Source: Neocallimastix lanati (nom. inval.) (lineage: Eukaryota > Neocallimastigomycota > Neocallimastigomycetes > Neocallimastigales > Neocallimastigaceae). Taken from it: a stretch of DNA of 62,500 bases. Shown here piece by piece: positions 10,079-20,376 of the stretch. The notes under the pieces are model-generated. The model was not told the DNA's origin, made no database searches, and saw only the letters and a list, made by a program, of their open reading frames with translations. The translations under genes were made by a program, and so were the position numbers. Position 1 is the first letter of the stretch; the number at the start of each line of letters is the position of its first letter. The stretch is from NCBI GenBank assembly GCA_016946835.1, contig JACVTC010000039.1:1-62500 (forward strand), read 5' to 3'.

Positions 10079-11074
10079 ATTTTGTAATTTAGTATATTTG
10101 TAGTAATAAATTTAGAAGCAAAGTTTTATTTATTATTTTCACCTTTCAAAAATTTTTCTTTTTAAACGATAAATATTGTATTGTTATAGCTAATAAAATT
10201 ATTAATTAATTATAATTATTAAATACAAAAAAATAATCTTTATTGTCGTACAATCTGATAGTACACACTGTCTGACGTGCAGCTTACCTAATGGTGTCAT
10301 GCCACGCGTGTGCCACGATTACTATATTCAATATAAAATATAGCAGTTCAGAGCCCACTAGCCCAATTACTATGTAGGATAAACTTAATCCGATAATCTA
10401 TGTACGGAATAAAAAAATTTTAAAAGTATTCAATAATATTTTTATTAACTAATAAAAATTAACTAAAAACACAATATTTTCAAAGTAAATTAAGATTCTA
10501 TTACAGGAATTATATAACAAATAAAGTACCAGTAATAAAAAAAAATAAAAAAAATTTAAATGGCGAAGTTAGCCAAAGTCTGATACTTTATATAATAAAG
10601 TGCCTTATAACTAGCACAAAGAAAAGTAAAAAAAATTATATAAAAAAAACAATCTTACGCCTTCGGTGACGTAAGCTCCTTATTCGCCAGTGCTTGGAAA
10701 GTACCCGCACCTTCGTGTGTTGAAACGTTGAAGGTTGAACTATTATTACCGGGTCGGTAACCAAATACCTTCGTCTACTTTCCAATTAATCTCCAAATTA
10801 ACTACTATTCAATAACCTACTATGAATAGAGTTAATTTGTTGCTATCTGAGAATACACTGTGTATGAGCTCTATCCGCTCCTTGTTATAATTTTACAAAA
10901 TTTGTTTTTTTAGAATCTTAATTTTACTTATTTAAAAAAAATTTTTTTTATATATATATATCAAACAAGCGCCATGGGTTAATCAAAGGATTAACGACTT
11001 ACTTGTTTATCAATATAAAATAAAAAAAAAATTAAAAAAAAATCTATGTTATTTACTATTATTTCTATTTAATT

Positions 11075-11091
11075 CCCCGATATCTCCACCA
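11075..11091 (-). other. Candidate primer-binding site
   Basis: The plus strand reads CCCCGATATCTCCACCA, which looks like the 3' end of a tRNA including CCA. The minus strand therefore begins TGGTGGAGATATCGGGG, 6 nt inside the 5' LTR boundary at 11098. This is the expected place and form of a tRNA primer site. I cannot name the tRNA with confidence. Confidence 0.7.
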
Positions 11092-11097
11092 TATAAA

Positions 11098-11711
11098 TGT
11101 TAAGGTTTTAGAGAATTAAATAAAAATAAAGTAAACAAACACAAATTTTATTTATTTATTTATTATTTTTATTTATAAATTTATTTGATTTTATTTGATG
11201 ATATTTTTTTTTTATTTATTTATTTAAAAATATCTAAAATATTACTAATAAGAATTTATTTAATTGGCTATAATTTTTATTACAATCTGTTAAAATATTC
11301 AAATAAAAATAAAAATACTATTCTAATATAAAGGTTTTTAATAAAATAAAATATTTTTCAATATAAAATAAAACATTTCGATATAAAATTTTATAATAAA
11401 AAGTTAAAATATAATATATAAATTTTTAATTATCAATATATAAAAATATTATTAATATAAATTTTCATTATTAATATAAAAAAAATAAGATTTATTATTA
11501 ATATTGCTAATATAAGTTTTAAATATATAAAAATATTACTATTAATATAAGATTTAATATAAAAATATAAAGTTTAATATAATTTTTGATTTAATTTTTG
11601 ATCTTTGGATTTAAAAATTTATTAAAGTACAAAAATAATAATGTACACATAATGTATTAGAAATAAATCGTAGATTTAATTAAGAATGCATTATTTAGTA
11701 CATTCTTATCA
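11098..11711 (-). repeat. 5' LTR of the Ty3/gypsy element
   Basis: 614 bp, nearly identical to 4171-4784. It carries the promoter side of the element (minus-strand transcription away from the tRNA gene). Its outer end TTATCA touches the target duplication. Confidence 0.95.
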
Positions 11712-11715
11712 AAAT
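11712..11715. repeat. Target-site duplication AAAT
   Basis: AAAT follows the right LTR and also precedes the left LTR at 4167-4170. A 4-bp duplication fits a Ty3/gypsy integrase, although the site is AT-rich and 4 bp is weak evidence on its own. Confidence 0.7.
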
Positions 11716-11725
11716 TTTTAATAAA

Positions 11726-11818
11726 GCTCCTGTAGCCTAGAGGTTTAAGGCGTCGTGCTTATAAGGGTGCACCTCTTATGCTACGCGAAGATCGCGGGTT
11801 CGACCCCCGCCAGGAGCA
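11726..11818 (+). tRNA. tRNA-Ile (anticodon UAU) with a 19-nt intron
   Basis: A full cloverleaf can be folded. The acceptor GCTCCTG (11726-11732) pairs with CAGGAGC (11811-11817), followed by discriminator A at 11818. D stem: GCCT with AGGC. Anticodon stem: TCGTG with CGCGA (one G-U pair). T stem: GCGGG with CCCGC, around TTCGACC. The anticodon is TAT at 11760-11762. The extra 19 nt at 11764-11782 sit one base 3' of the anticodon, the canonical place for a nuclear tRNA intron. Yeast tRNA-Ile(UAU) also has an intron and a similar acceptor. The A box overlaps the D arm (TAGCCTAGAGG) and the B box is GGTTCGACCCC. The Ty3-like element ends 14 bp upstream. No CCA is encoded, as expected in a eukaryote. 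Confidence 0.95.
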
Positions 11819-11826
11819 TATTTCAA

Positions 11827-11831
11827 TTTTT
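11827..11831 (+). terminator. RNA polymerase III terminator
   Basis: A run of five T residues starts 9 nt after the discriminator base of the tRNA gene, the usual Pol III stop signal. Confidence 0.75.
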
Positions 11832-12651
<820 letters not shown>

Positions 12652-13931
12652 TGTTAGAATATGTGAAATATATGTTAAATGTATTGTATTATATGTAATA
12701 TATGAGCCACAATGTATTAATATAAAAGCATGTAAATTTATTAAATTTAAATATTTGCAGCTCTTTATCATAAAATATATTAATATAGTTGACATAATAA
12801 TAAAACCCAAACTATTGACTCTTAACAGATTAAGAGTCTCATCGACTCTTTAAAGGAATATTTATATCATTAGCCGGAATTGAAAAATGTCAACTTGAAT
12901 AAAATACCTAGGATCCAGAATTTATAATAAAAGTTGTCATTATGTCAACTTTAGAGAAGATTGATCTACTTTGAAGAAAAATGATCTTAAAATTTCAAGA
13001 ATATGAAAACACGTAAAAATTATGTATTTTACGAAAGAAAATTCCCCTGAAAGAAATAATATGCTAAATAAAATAATAAATTAGAATATAAGACATGTAT
13101 AATATAAATGAGAGACGTAACAATTAATATGCAGAATATCTTTTGAGACTCCTAATTAAGATTAATAAGGAATACAAATAAATCATTAATTGGTAAATAA
13201 ACAACTTTTGAATATTAAAGGCTATCTATTCACAACTAATCAGGTTAATAATTAAATAAAATGACCTGAAACCATAGAAGTTAACCATAAGAGTTGTCAA
13301 ATATAAATATAGACGTAAAAACTAGAGAGTTAAACCATGAGTTGTCAAGAGTACGTAAAATCAAAGAGGTAAACCATGTGTTATCAATTAGGCGTAAGCC
13401 CTAATGAGGTTGCCAAAATATAATAATAGGATGGTACAAATAAGAGTAACCAATCCGAAAAATATACTTTGAATATAATAATTAATAATTTTACCTATAA
13501 TAAAAATATAAAAGTTTTAAGACTTTTAACCCCAAAAATGTCATATAAATATAGGGTAATAATATAGTTGTTAAAATAAAACAAGCTAATATATAAATAA
13601 GTATATAAAATTACAATTAATGAAAATTAAATTATAGCATATTAATATTGGAATAGATATAGATATAGTATAGTACAGATATTCACTTTCAAACCAAAAT
13701 TATTCTTTTAAAATAATTTGATTTAAGGGGGGAATGTTAGAATATGTGAAATAAATGTGAAATATACGTTAAATATATTGAAATGTATTGTAATATATGT
13801 AATATATGAGCCACAATGAATTAATATAAAAGCATGTAAATTTATTAAATTTAAATATTTGTAGCTCTTTATCGTAATATATATTAATAAAGTTGACATA
13901 ATTATAAAACCCAAACTATTGACTCTTAACA
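12652..13931 (+). mobile_element. Short non-coding LTR element (TRIM-like)
   Basis: 1280 bp with terminal direct repeats 12652-12827 (176 bp) and 13735-13931 (197 bp), both beginning TGTTAGAATATG and ending CTCTTAACA. A textbook polypurine tract AAGGGGGGAA (13725-13734) touches the right repeat, fixing plus-strand orientation. The inner 907 bp has no ORF but contains three diverged repeats around a core like GTTAAACCATGAGTTGTCAA (near 13280-13390). The copies differ by indels, so the insertion is not very recent. It lies inside an AAT microsatellite, with flanks ATAAT and ACAAT. Size, LTR length and lack of coding sequence match a terminal-repeat retrotransposon in miniature, dependent on enzymes from another element. 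Confidence 0.87.
12817..12838 (+). other. Hairpin across LTR end and primer-site position
   Basis: GACTCTTAA (12817-12825), the end of the left LTR, is perfectly complementary to TTAAGAGTC (12830-12838) just inside the element, with loop CAGA. The usual TGG-starting tRNA primer site is not visible here. Confidence 0.6.
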
Positions 13932-14240
<309 letters not shown>

Positions 14241-14244
14241 TAAT

Positions 14245-14270
14245 TGTGAATTATCCATTTATTTATCTAT
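14245..14270 (+). repeat. 5' LTR stub of the copia remains
   Basis: TGTGAATTATCCATTTATTT and the next six bases match 17434-17459 at 25 of 26 positions. The latter directly follows a polypurine tract, so both mark LTR starts. The rest of this left LTR is missing or replaced. Confidence 0.55.
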
Positions 14271-15096
14271 GATACCACAACAAGAGTGGTTATACATATT
14301 TTGAAAGAAATTGTTCCAAATGAATGGAACAGAAACCATTTCGATGACATCAACCACAATAATAATCTTGAAAACATGATATTTAATAATCGTGTATTAT
14401 TATTTAATCAAAATAAGTGTAATAGAAACTCCAAAATAGATTACAATAACAACACAATAAGATTTTATTTTATTAAAATTTTTTATTAAAAATATTTTTT
14501 TCTTAATATTATACATCGAAAAAAATGTGAAAAGTATCTTCTATTTATACTTTTCCTAAATATATTGATAATATATTATTTTATTTAATTTGCATATATG
14601 TTAATATAAAACTATCCTAATGAATTTTATTAAATAATAAATTTATAAACTATAGCTAAATTTAGAAAAATATAATTATTAATTAAACTAAATACTGAAT
14701 AATTTAAATTAAGTACATTTATTATCTATTTATTATTTTAATATTATAAGTAAAATCTTTATTTATTTTCAATTTAAAAACAATGCTGAAAGAGTTATGA
14801 TTAAATTTTGAAACTTAATTTTCATAAAATAAGATATTAATTTATTTTGTTTTAAACTTTAATCAATTCATTTAAATCATTGTAAAACAATAATTTTCTC
14901 AGAATTATTTTTTTTAAAAATTATTACATTAAAAATTTGTCTTGTGGCTTAAAGAATATAATTCATAAATTTTTACTTTATTTATTATTTTATAAATCAA
15001 AGAATAATTTACATTTTTGAATTACACAAGAAAAATTTTTAATTTAAAAAGTGATTGGGATAATCACATCTTTACAATAAAAACAAAGTCATAGAA
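14271..15096. other. AT-rich stretch between LTR stub and gag remnant
   Basis: A short 67-codon ORF at 14286-14489 (N-rich, with a motif reading VPNEWNRNHFDDIN) may be decayed gag but is not recognisable. The rest is AT-rich with no gene. Confidence 0.4.
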
Positions 15097-15726
15097 ATGA
15101 CGCAAAACATGGTTTATGACTTATCGTTGCTAATGATTTTCAATATGGAAACGAAGATCAGTTCTGAAGTAAATAGAGCAACATCTAGCTTCAGAATGTT
15201 TGAAAAACTTAAGGAAATGTACGGCAATAATAATAATGACACCGAATACTGGCTCAGAAAATTAAGAAAATTAAAAACAAATGGTTGAAGCCAGATTATG
15301 AAAACTGCCAATGAAGTTAAGAAAAACTTTGGAGAAATGCAAGAAGCAAATGTAATCATCACAGAAAGAGAAAAATTAAAGTACATGTACAATATTATAC
15401 CTGATGACTTTAAAATTCTTATAGACGTTACTTTGAATACTACCACTGACGAATTATATGACTACATAAAGGAAAGAATTTATGCTAGGTCGTGTTTAGA
15501 AAATTTGGAAGAAAGTAAAAATGATTACAACAATGACCCAATGGATGTTGATTTGCTTTCCTACTATAATAGAAACAAAAATAAAGGAATCAGGAATCGT
15601 AGAATCAACAACAAAAAAAGTAAAACAAATATGAAGAAAGATAACAGACCTTTCTGCCATATTTGTGAAGTAAGAGGACATTCTACAAGAGAATGTCAAT
15701 ATAATAACAAATTGTTTAAAATATGA
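15097..15726 (+). pseudogene. Ty1/copia Gag remnant with zinc knuckle
   Basis: Two in-frame segments, 15097-15288 and 15298-15726, are split by a single TGA stop. Together they look like a copia-type Gag: SSFRMFEKLKEMY, then a central segment with MYNIIPDDFKILID and TDELYDYIKERIYA, and a C-terminal zinc knuckle CHICEVRGHSTREC (C-x2-C-x4-H-x4-C). One stop and a later loss of most of pol make it non-functional. It is followed on the same strand by Asn-rich sequence and an RNase H remnant, so it belongs to one internally deleted element. Confidence 0.75.
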
Positions 15727-16844
15727 AATAAGCAATGATATACATAACGATAAAAAGACGGTAGATAATAATAATGAAAATAATATAGATAACTTACCTT
15801 CTACTTCCAATAATATCCTGAATTGTAAAAATGTTAATCTGGAAATTTCAAATTTCAAATTTCAAATGAATTTCTTAAAAATACTGATAAAAGTAGGAAA
15901 GAAAAAGAAGTCATCCGTGACGATGAAACTCATAAACCATACAATCCTGTTACTCCTTTTACTTCCATTGTTTATATTCCTACAATTAATAAAATTATTG
16001 ATAAAAAACCAAAAATCATAGAAAATAAAGAAATTATTAAAAATAATAATTCTGATAATATAAATAATTCAAAAAAATGATACTTACAAGAATGAAAAAA
16101 AAATTTTAATAATAAAAATTTTTCAAAAAATGACAAAATTCTTCATAAAATACTTTCTAAAATTGAAAATATTTTTTTATTAATAAAAATTTTTCAAAAA
16201 TCGACAAAAATTTTACTTCAAAATTATTGGAAGATAATTCTCAATTTAATATTAATCATAACAAATTTAAATTTAAATTAAATTCTAATAATGACATTAA
16301 CAAATTAAATAATAATTCAAATTTAAAGGTTAATAAATCACTTGATAATGATGATTTAAAGGATCTTTCACATAAACATATTAATGATGATCATAAAATT
16401 ATGGAAGAGAAAAATTTTTAAAAAAATGACAGAAATTTTATTAATGAAAAAATTATTCAAAATGATGAAAATAATTATATCAATAATTCTTCTAAAAATA
16501 ATGAGCTTAATCTACTTAATAACAATGACAACTCTCCTGATCTTAATAGTAATGCTTCTTCAATTAATAGTCATCAATGTAATCATAATAAAAACAAAAA
16601 TTATATTAATGAAAGTCCTAGTTTGAAGGGGATTAAAACTGTTGAAAATAATACTGAAAGTTTTGAAAATTCTTCTCATAATAACTCTAAAAATAATTTG
16701 TTCCTTGATCACAATTCTTGCCTGGAACATTCTTCTAATTAACCTGAAAATTACCATACAATTATTAATTCCATAATTAATGGTGAAGACTATGATATAC
16801 CTGATTTTCCTAATAATAATAATACTTCTCAAAATGATATTAAA
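15727..16844 (+). other. Asn-rich low-complexity linker region of the copia remains
   Basis: The plus strand reads in broken frames as Asn/Lys/Ser-rich protein (for example NPLRKRPRSSS at its end). Repeated segments around AATTTTTCAAAAA and ATGACA occur between 16090 and 16430. Protease, integrase and reverse transcriptase are not visible where they should be, so a large internal deletion is likely. Confidence 0.5.
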
Positions 16845-17433
16845 ATGAATAATATTACTTCTAACCCATTAAGAAAAAGACCGCGTAGTTCTTCAATTCC
16901 TGATTTTTCTAATACCATTGATTCAAAAGTAGTGTACGACCATAAGGGAGAAATTAAGGCCTATACTGATTCGGACTTTGGAAGTGACTTGGAAGAAAGA
17001 AAATCTACTTCTGGAGGTATAATTCTAATGGGAAATTCACCAGTTTATTGGATTTCTTAAAAATAATTTTGTATAGCTACATCTACCGCCAAGACAGAAT
17101 ATATAAGTACTTCTGAAAATTTGAAGAAATTTTTATGGATAAGAAACATATTAAAAGAATTAATAAATTATAATAAAACCATAACAATATATACAGATAA
17201 TTTAGCTAACAAAACAACAATAGAAAATAGAGAAATAAATACAAAATTAAAACACAAACATAAGATTCCATTTCAATAAAGATAACGATAACATTGATAA
17301 GAAAATAGTTAAATTAGAAAATATAGATACAAATAATATGCTAGCAGATACATTAACAAAAAATACAAAAGGGATAAAAATTTTAATTTTTACAAATATG
17401 TTTTTTTACAAATAAATCTAATTTGAAGGGGAG
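16845..17433 (+). pseudogene. Ty1/copia RNase H remnant
   Basis: The plus strand reads AYTDSDFGSDLEERKSTSGG, then SPVYWIS, a stop, CIATSTAKTEYISTSENLKK, LWIRNILKEL, ITIYTDNLANKT, and near 17340 NMLADTLTK. This is the ordered motif set of the copia RNase H domain at the Pol C-terminus. Several stops break it. It ends at a polypurine tract GAAGGGGAG (17425-17433) that touches the 3' LTR. With the Gag piece at 15097 it forms an internally deleted copia element. Confidence 0.85.
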
Positions 17434-17714
17434 TGTGAACTATCCATTTATTTATCTATTTTATTCATTTATTTATTTATTATAATTTTTTGCATAACAT
17501 AAATCTTTGCTAAAGCATTTTTAATTTATTTTTAATTTATTTTATGTAAACTATATCACATTTATGAATCACATAATGTATTATATAAAGATTACGTTTA
17601 GTATGATTTAACTTTCTGTTAACCTTTTATACAATTACTGTATAATAAATTTACTATAATATTAATAAAGCTAGTAATAATAATAATAATAATAATAATA
17701 ATTATATAAAGATT
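17434..17714 (+). repeat. 3' LTR of the copia remains (end uncertain)
   Basis: Begins TGTGAACTATCC right after the polypurine tract and matches the 26-bp stub at 14245. The end is set only by the AAT run and AAAGATTGT near 17680-17714, which mirror the sequence in front of the left stub. The true limit is unknown. Confidence 0.5.
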
Positions 17715-18212
17715 GTTTTTTTTTTAAAGTATAAAATAATATACAAATAAATAATTTTAATAATTTAAATTTGTAATTAAATAATAGAAAAGTACAAATC
17801 ATAAATATTTATGTAAAAAATTAAGTTTAAAATGTAAATTAACATTATTTATAATAATCCATCTTTTACATTTATCATGCGCATGTAAATAGTTTCTTTA
17901 TTCAAGTGAAATAATTATATAGTTAATATAAAAATAATATTTTATTCTTTAGAAGAAAACTCAAGACCTTCGTCAATAAATAATTTCCAAATTAATGAAT
18001 AAATGTATAAATAATTAATAACTAAATAAGTTCCTTTAATGAATTAAAAGTCTCATTTGTACTCTTAACATTCTTAAAACATTAATAAATTTATATAAAA
18101 TATCTCTAATAAAATGAAGTATTAATTAAATATTATTTTAATACAAAATAATAATAGTTTTCTAAAACACAAAATAATTATAATATAAATTTTTAAATTA
18201 TAAATTTATTAA
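17715..18212. other. AT-rich spacer
   Basis: No gene or clear repeat is seen. It may hold leader sequence for the next copia remnant. Confidence 0.45.
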
Positions 18213-19070
18213 ATGAATGACTTTTTTCCTTTCAAAAAGGAGATAATATTGAATGTCAAAAATTTTTATATATTACATGATAATTTAACTAACGTTCTAG
18301 AGAAAGATGACATAAACGATTTTCTAATTATAGATTTAATAGCTAAAACCCAAAAAGATAAAAATAAAACTGAAGATGATCTAAGGGAATTTAAAAAGAA
18401 AAATTCATAAAATGATACAATGGATGAACAAATTAAAGGGTATAAAGGCAAAAAGAGAAGAAGATGATACTCCTTCCCTTAAATAAAAAATATTCAATCA
18501 TTTACTTGTATGGAATCTTCCGGAAATAGGATATCCTAAAAGGAAAAAGTAGCATACTTATTAAAATCATTACCATCTAGCTATAAAAGAAAAATAACTC
18601 TAAAGAATGACGAAACAGCTGTTGACCTAAAAACTACTGTAGTAAAGTACGTAAATACTTGGTTACATGTTGATGATCTTTCTGCTAATGAAGAAGAGGC
18701 GGATGATCTAATGAATATCGACTATGCTGGGAAACTTGGTCCCAAAGAACAGAAAAATTTAAAGACCAAGAATAATAATAAAAAAATTTTCTAAAAAAAA
18801 GAAAATTCCAGTAAACCAGTTAATAAAAATAAATTTAATAATTATCACAATAATAAAAATAATAAATATTGTGAAATATGTAAAAGAAGTGGTCATACCA
18901 CCAAAGAATGTAGGTATAATCCAAGAAATCCAAATGGATTATATAATAAATACTACATTCCAGATAAACAAAAATTTAAAAAAAAATTACCATCCACATA
19001 ATAATGGACAAAATGAAAGAACAATCAGATATATTAATGTTTATAACGAATGTTATGATAATGTATCTTA
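18213..19070 (+). pseudogene. Second decayed Ty1/copia Gag, joined to an integrase scrap
   Basis: An ORF of 65 codons at 18213-18410 is followed by Gag-like pieces in changing frames, then a clear zinc knuckle CEICKRSGHTTKEC encoded at 18870-18911. It is similar to but distinct from the knuckle at 15650. Soon after, the plus strand reads HNNGQNERTIRYINV, which resembles the HP.NNG..ER motif of a copia integrase around its catalytic Glu. Bringing these together implies deletion of the intervening protease and integrase core. Many stops show it is dead. Confidence 0.6.
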
Positions 19071-19085
19071 CATTATATAATATAC

Positions 19086-19520
19086 ATGATAAAAATGAAA
19101 AATTTTAATATTAATCATAATAAAGAAGAAAAATCAAAATGGTTCAGCGCTGAGGAAGATATAACTAATGATTTAAGTCTACTTAAAAATTATAAAATAG
19201 AAAAAATTAAATTAAGATCTGAAAATAATATTTTTGGAAAATTCGAGTTTACCATCAGTAGCCATTATTTTAAATTTAAAAAGGTATTATATTTTTAAAA
19301 TGTGGCTAAAAATATTATTAGTGGTACAGAATGGGCCAAATAAGGTGTTAAAAACTTGACTAAAAAAGATAAACACATTAGTATTATTCAAATATTAAAT
19401 AGCAAATACACTAATATTCCTACATTTCAAGCTAATAATAATAATGAAATTAAAATAGTATTAATAGATTATAATATTGAAGATGAAAGAAACAACAAAA
19501 ATACTTTAATTAAAAAATAA
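19086..19520 (+). other. Broken ORFs of unknown origin
   Basis: 70 codons at 19086-19298, then further reading in the same direction (ISGTEWAK, HISIIQILNSKYTNIPTFQA, EIKIVLIDYNIEDE). The composition is coding-like, but I recognise no domain. It is probably more copia-derived sequence, given the neighbours. Confidence 0.35.
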
Positions 19521-19590
19521 AAATATTTTAAAAGTTTAATTTAAATAAATATATTAAACTTTTAAAATATTTTTATTTTTTAATTAAAGT
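19503..19590. repeat. Perfect 37-bp inverted repeat with 14-bp loop
   Basis: Arm 19503-19539 and arm 19554-19590 are exact reverse complements over 37 bp. The DNA is AT-rich, but 37 matched pairs without a break are far beyond chance. Confidence 0.93.
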
Positions 19591-19803
19591 AAAATATAAT
19601 ATCAAGTTACTATTAAATAAATTAAAATTATTTATATTGGCTCTTTAAAAGAATTAGTAAAAAAATTTAAATTAAATAATGAATATATTTTAAAAATATA
19701 ATAAATTCATAAAAATATCGAAATAAAAAATCAATATTTTTAGAGATAATAAATATTAATTATTTTATTTTAATAAAAATTATTTCAATACAATGAGTGT
19801 GTG

Positions 19804-19852
19804 GCATTTCGCAAAATTTCATTTCGGAAAAGTTTCATTTCGCAAAATTTTT
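19804..19852. repeat. MULE left terminal inverted repeat
   Basis: 49 bp starting GCATTTCGCAAAATTTC, exactly the reverse complement of 23011-23059. CpG-containing TTTCGC units stand out in this DNA and are plausible transposase binding sites. Confidence 0.95.
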
Positions 19853-20376
19853 TGTGTCATTTCGAAAAATTTCATTTCGCAAAATTTTAATAAATAGATA
19901 AATAAATAATAAAATAAATAAATAAAAAATTAATTTAATATAAAAAAAAATTTATAAATTATAAATAATTAAATAAATATTTTTTTTATTTTATTATATT
20001 TTTATTTATTAGATAAAAAAAAAAAAAAAAAATAGTTAATAATTGTAGAATTATTTTTCTTTTCATAGATTATTGAATCAATAAATAATAATAACAATTA
20101 TAATAATAATAAAATTTAATAATTATATAAATTATAAAATTTTATTATTATTATAAATTTAATTATTTAATTTATTAATTGAAAAATAAAACTTTTAAAT
20201 ATTTAGATATTAATATTAAAAAAATAAAATAATTTTAAAAAGGATTTTTAGGTAACAATATATTAAAAAAAAAATACTATAAATAAAAAATAAGCTCAAT
20301 TTTATTTAAAATTTATATAATTAAATATATTGAATAAGATTGAATAATTGAAAATTAATTAAAAATATTTAACAAA

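Larger units (their letters stand above)
9707..11097 (-). other. 1.4-kb structured 5' leader of the Ty3/gypsy element
   Basis: This lies between the 5' LTR (right side) and gag and has no ORF. It is GC-richer than the flanks in patches. Visible structure: a tandem repeat block at 9889-10078; a hairpin at 10654-10675 (CTTACG with CGTAAG); and near the primer site a nested stem, AAACAAG (10964-10970) with CTTGTTT (11002-11008), enclosing GTTAATC (10978-10984) with GATTAAC (10989-10995). Leaders of LTR elements carry packaging and dimerisation signals, so such a role is likely but unproven here. The length is unusually long for gypsy elements. Confidence 0.6.
4171..11711 (-). mobile_element. Complete Ty3/gypsy LTR retrotransposon next to a tRNA gene
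   Basis: A 7541-bp element on the minus strand. It has two 614-bp LTRs (4171-4784 and 11098-11711) that begin TG and end CA, a 4-bp target duplication AAAT (4167-4170 and 11712-11715), a primer-binding site next to the right LTR, a 1.39-kb leader, gag (8801-9706), and pol (4803-8618, open in frame from 8837) joined by a -1 frameshift. The order protease, reverse transcriptase, RNase H, integrase is that of Ty3/gypsy. All catalytic residues checked are present. By eye the LTRs differ at about four positions, so the insertion is recent and the element may be active. Its end lies 14 bp from the tRNA-Ile(UAU) gene, recalling Ty3 of yeast, which integrates at Pol III start sites. Confidence 0.95.

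Noticed and set aside
14262-14276. TGATACCA as a minus-strand copia primer site (TGGTATCA)
   Set aside because: All recognisable copia parts nearby are on the plus strand, so the orientation is wrong; probably chance.
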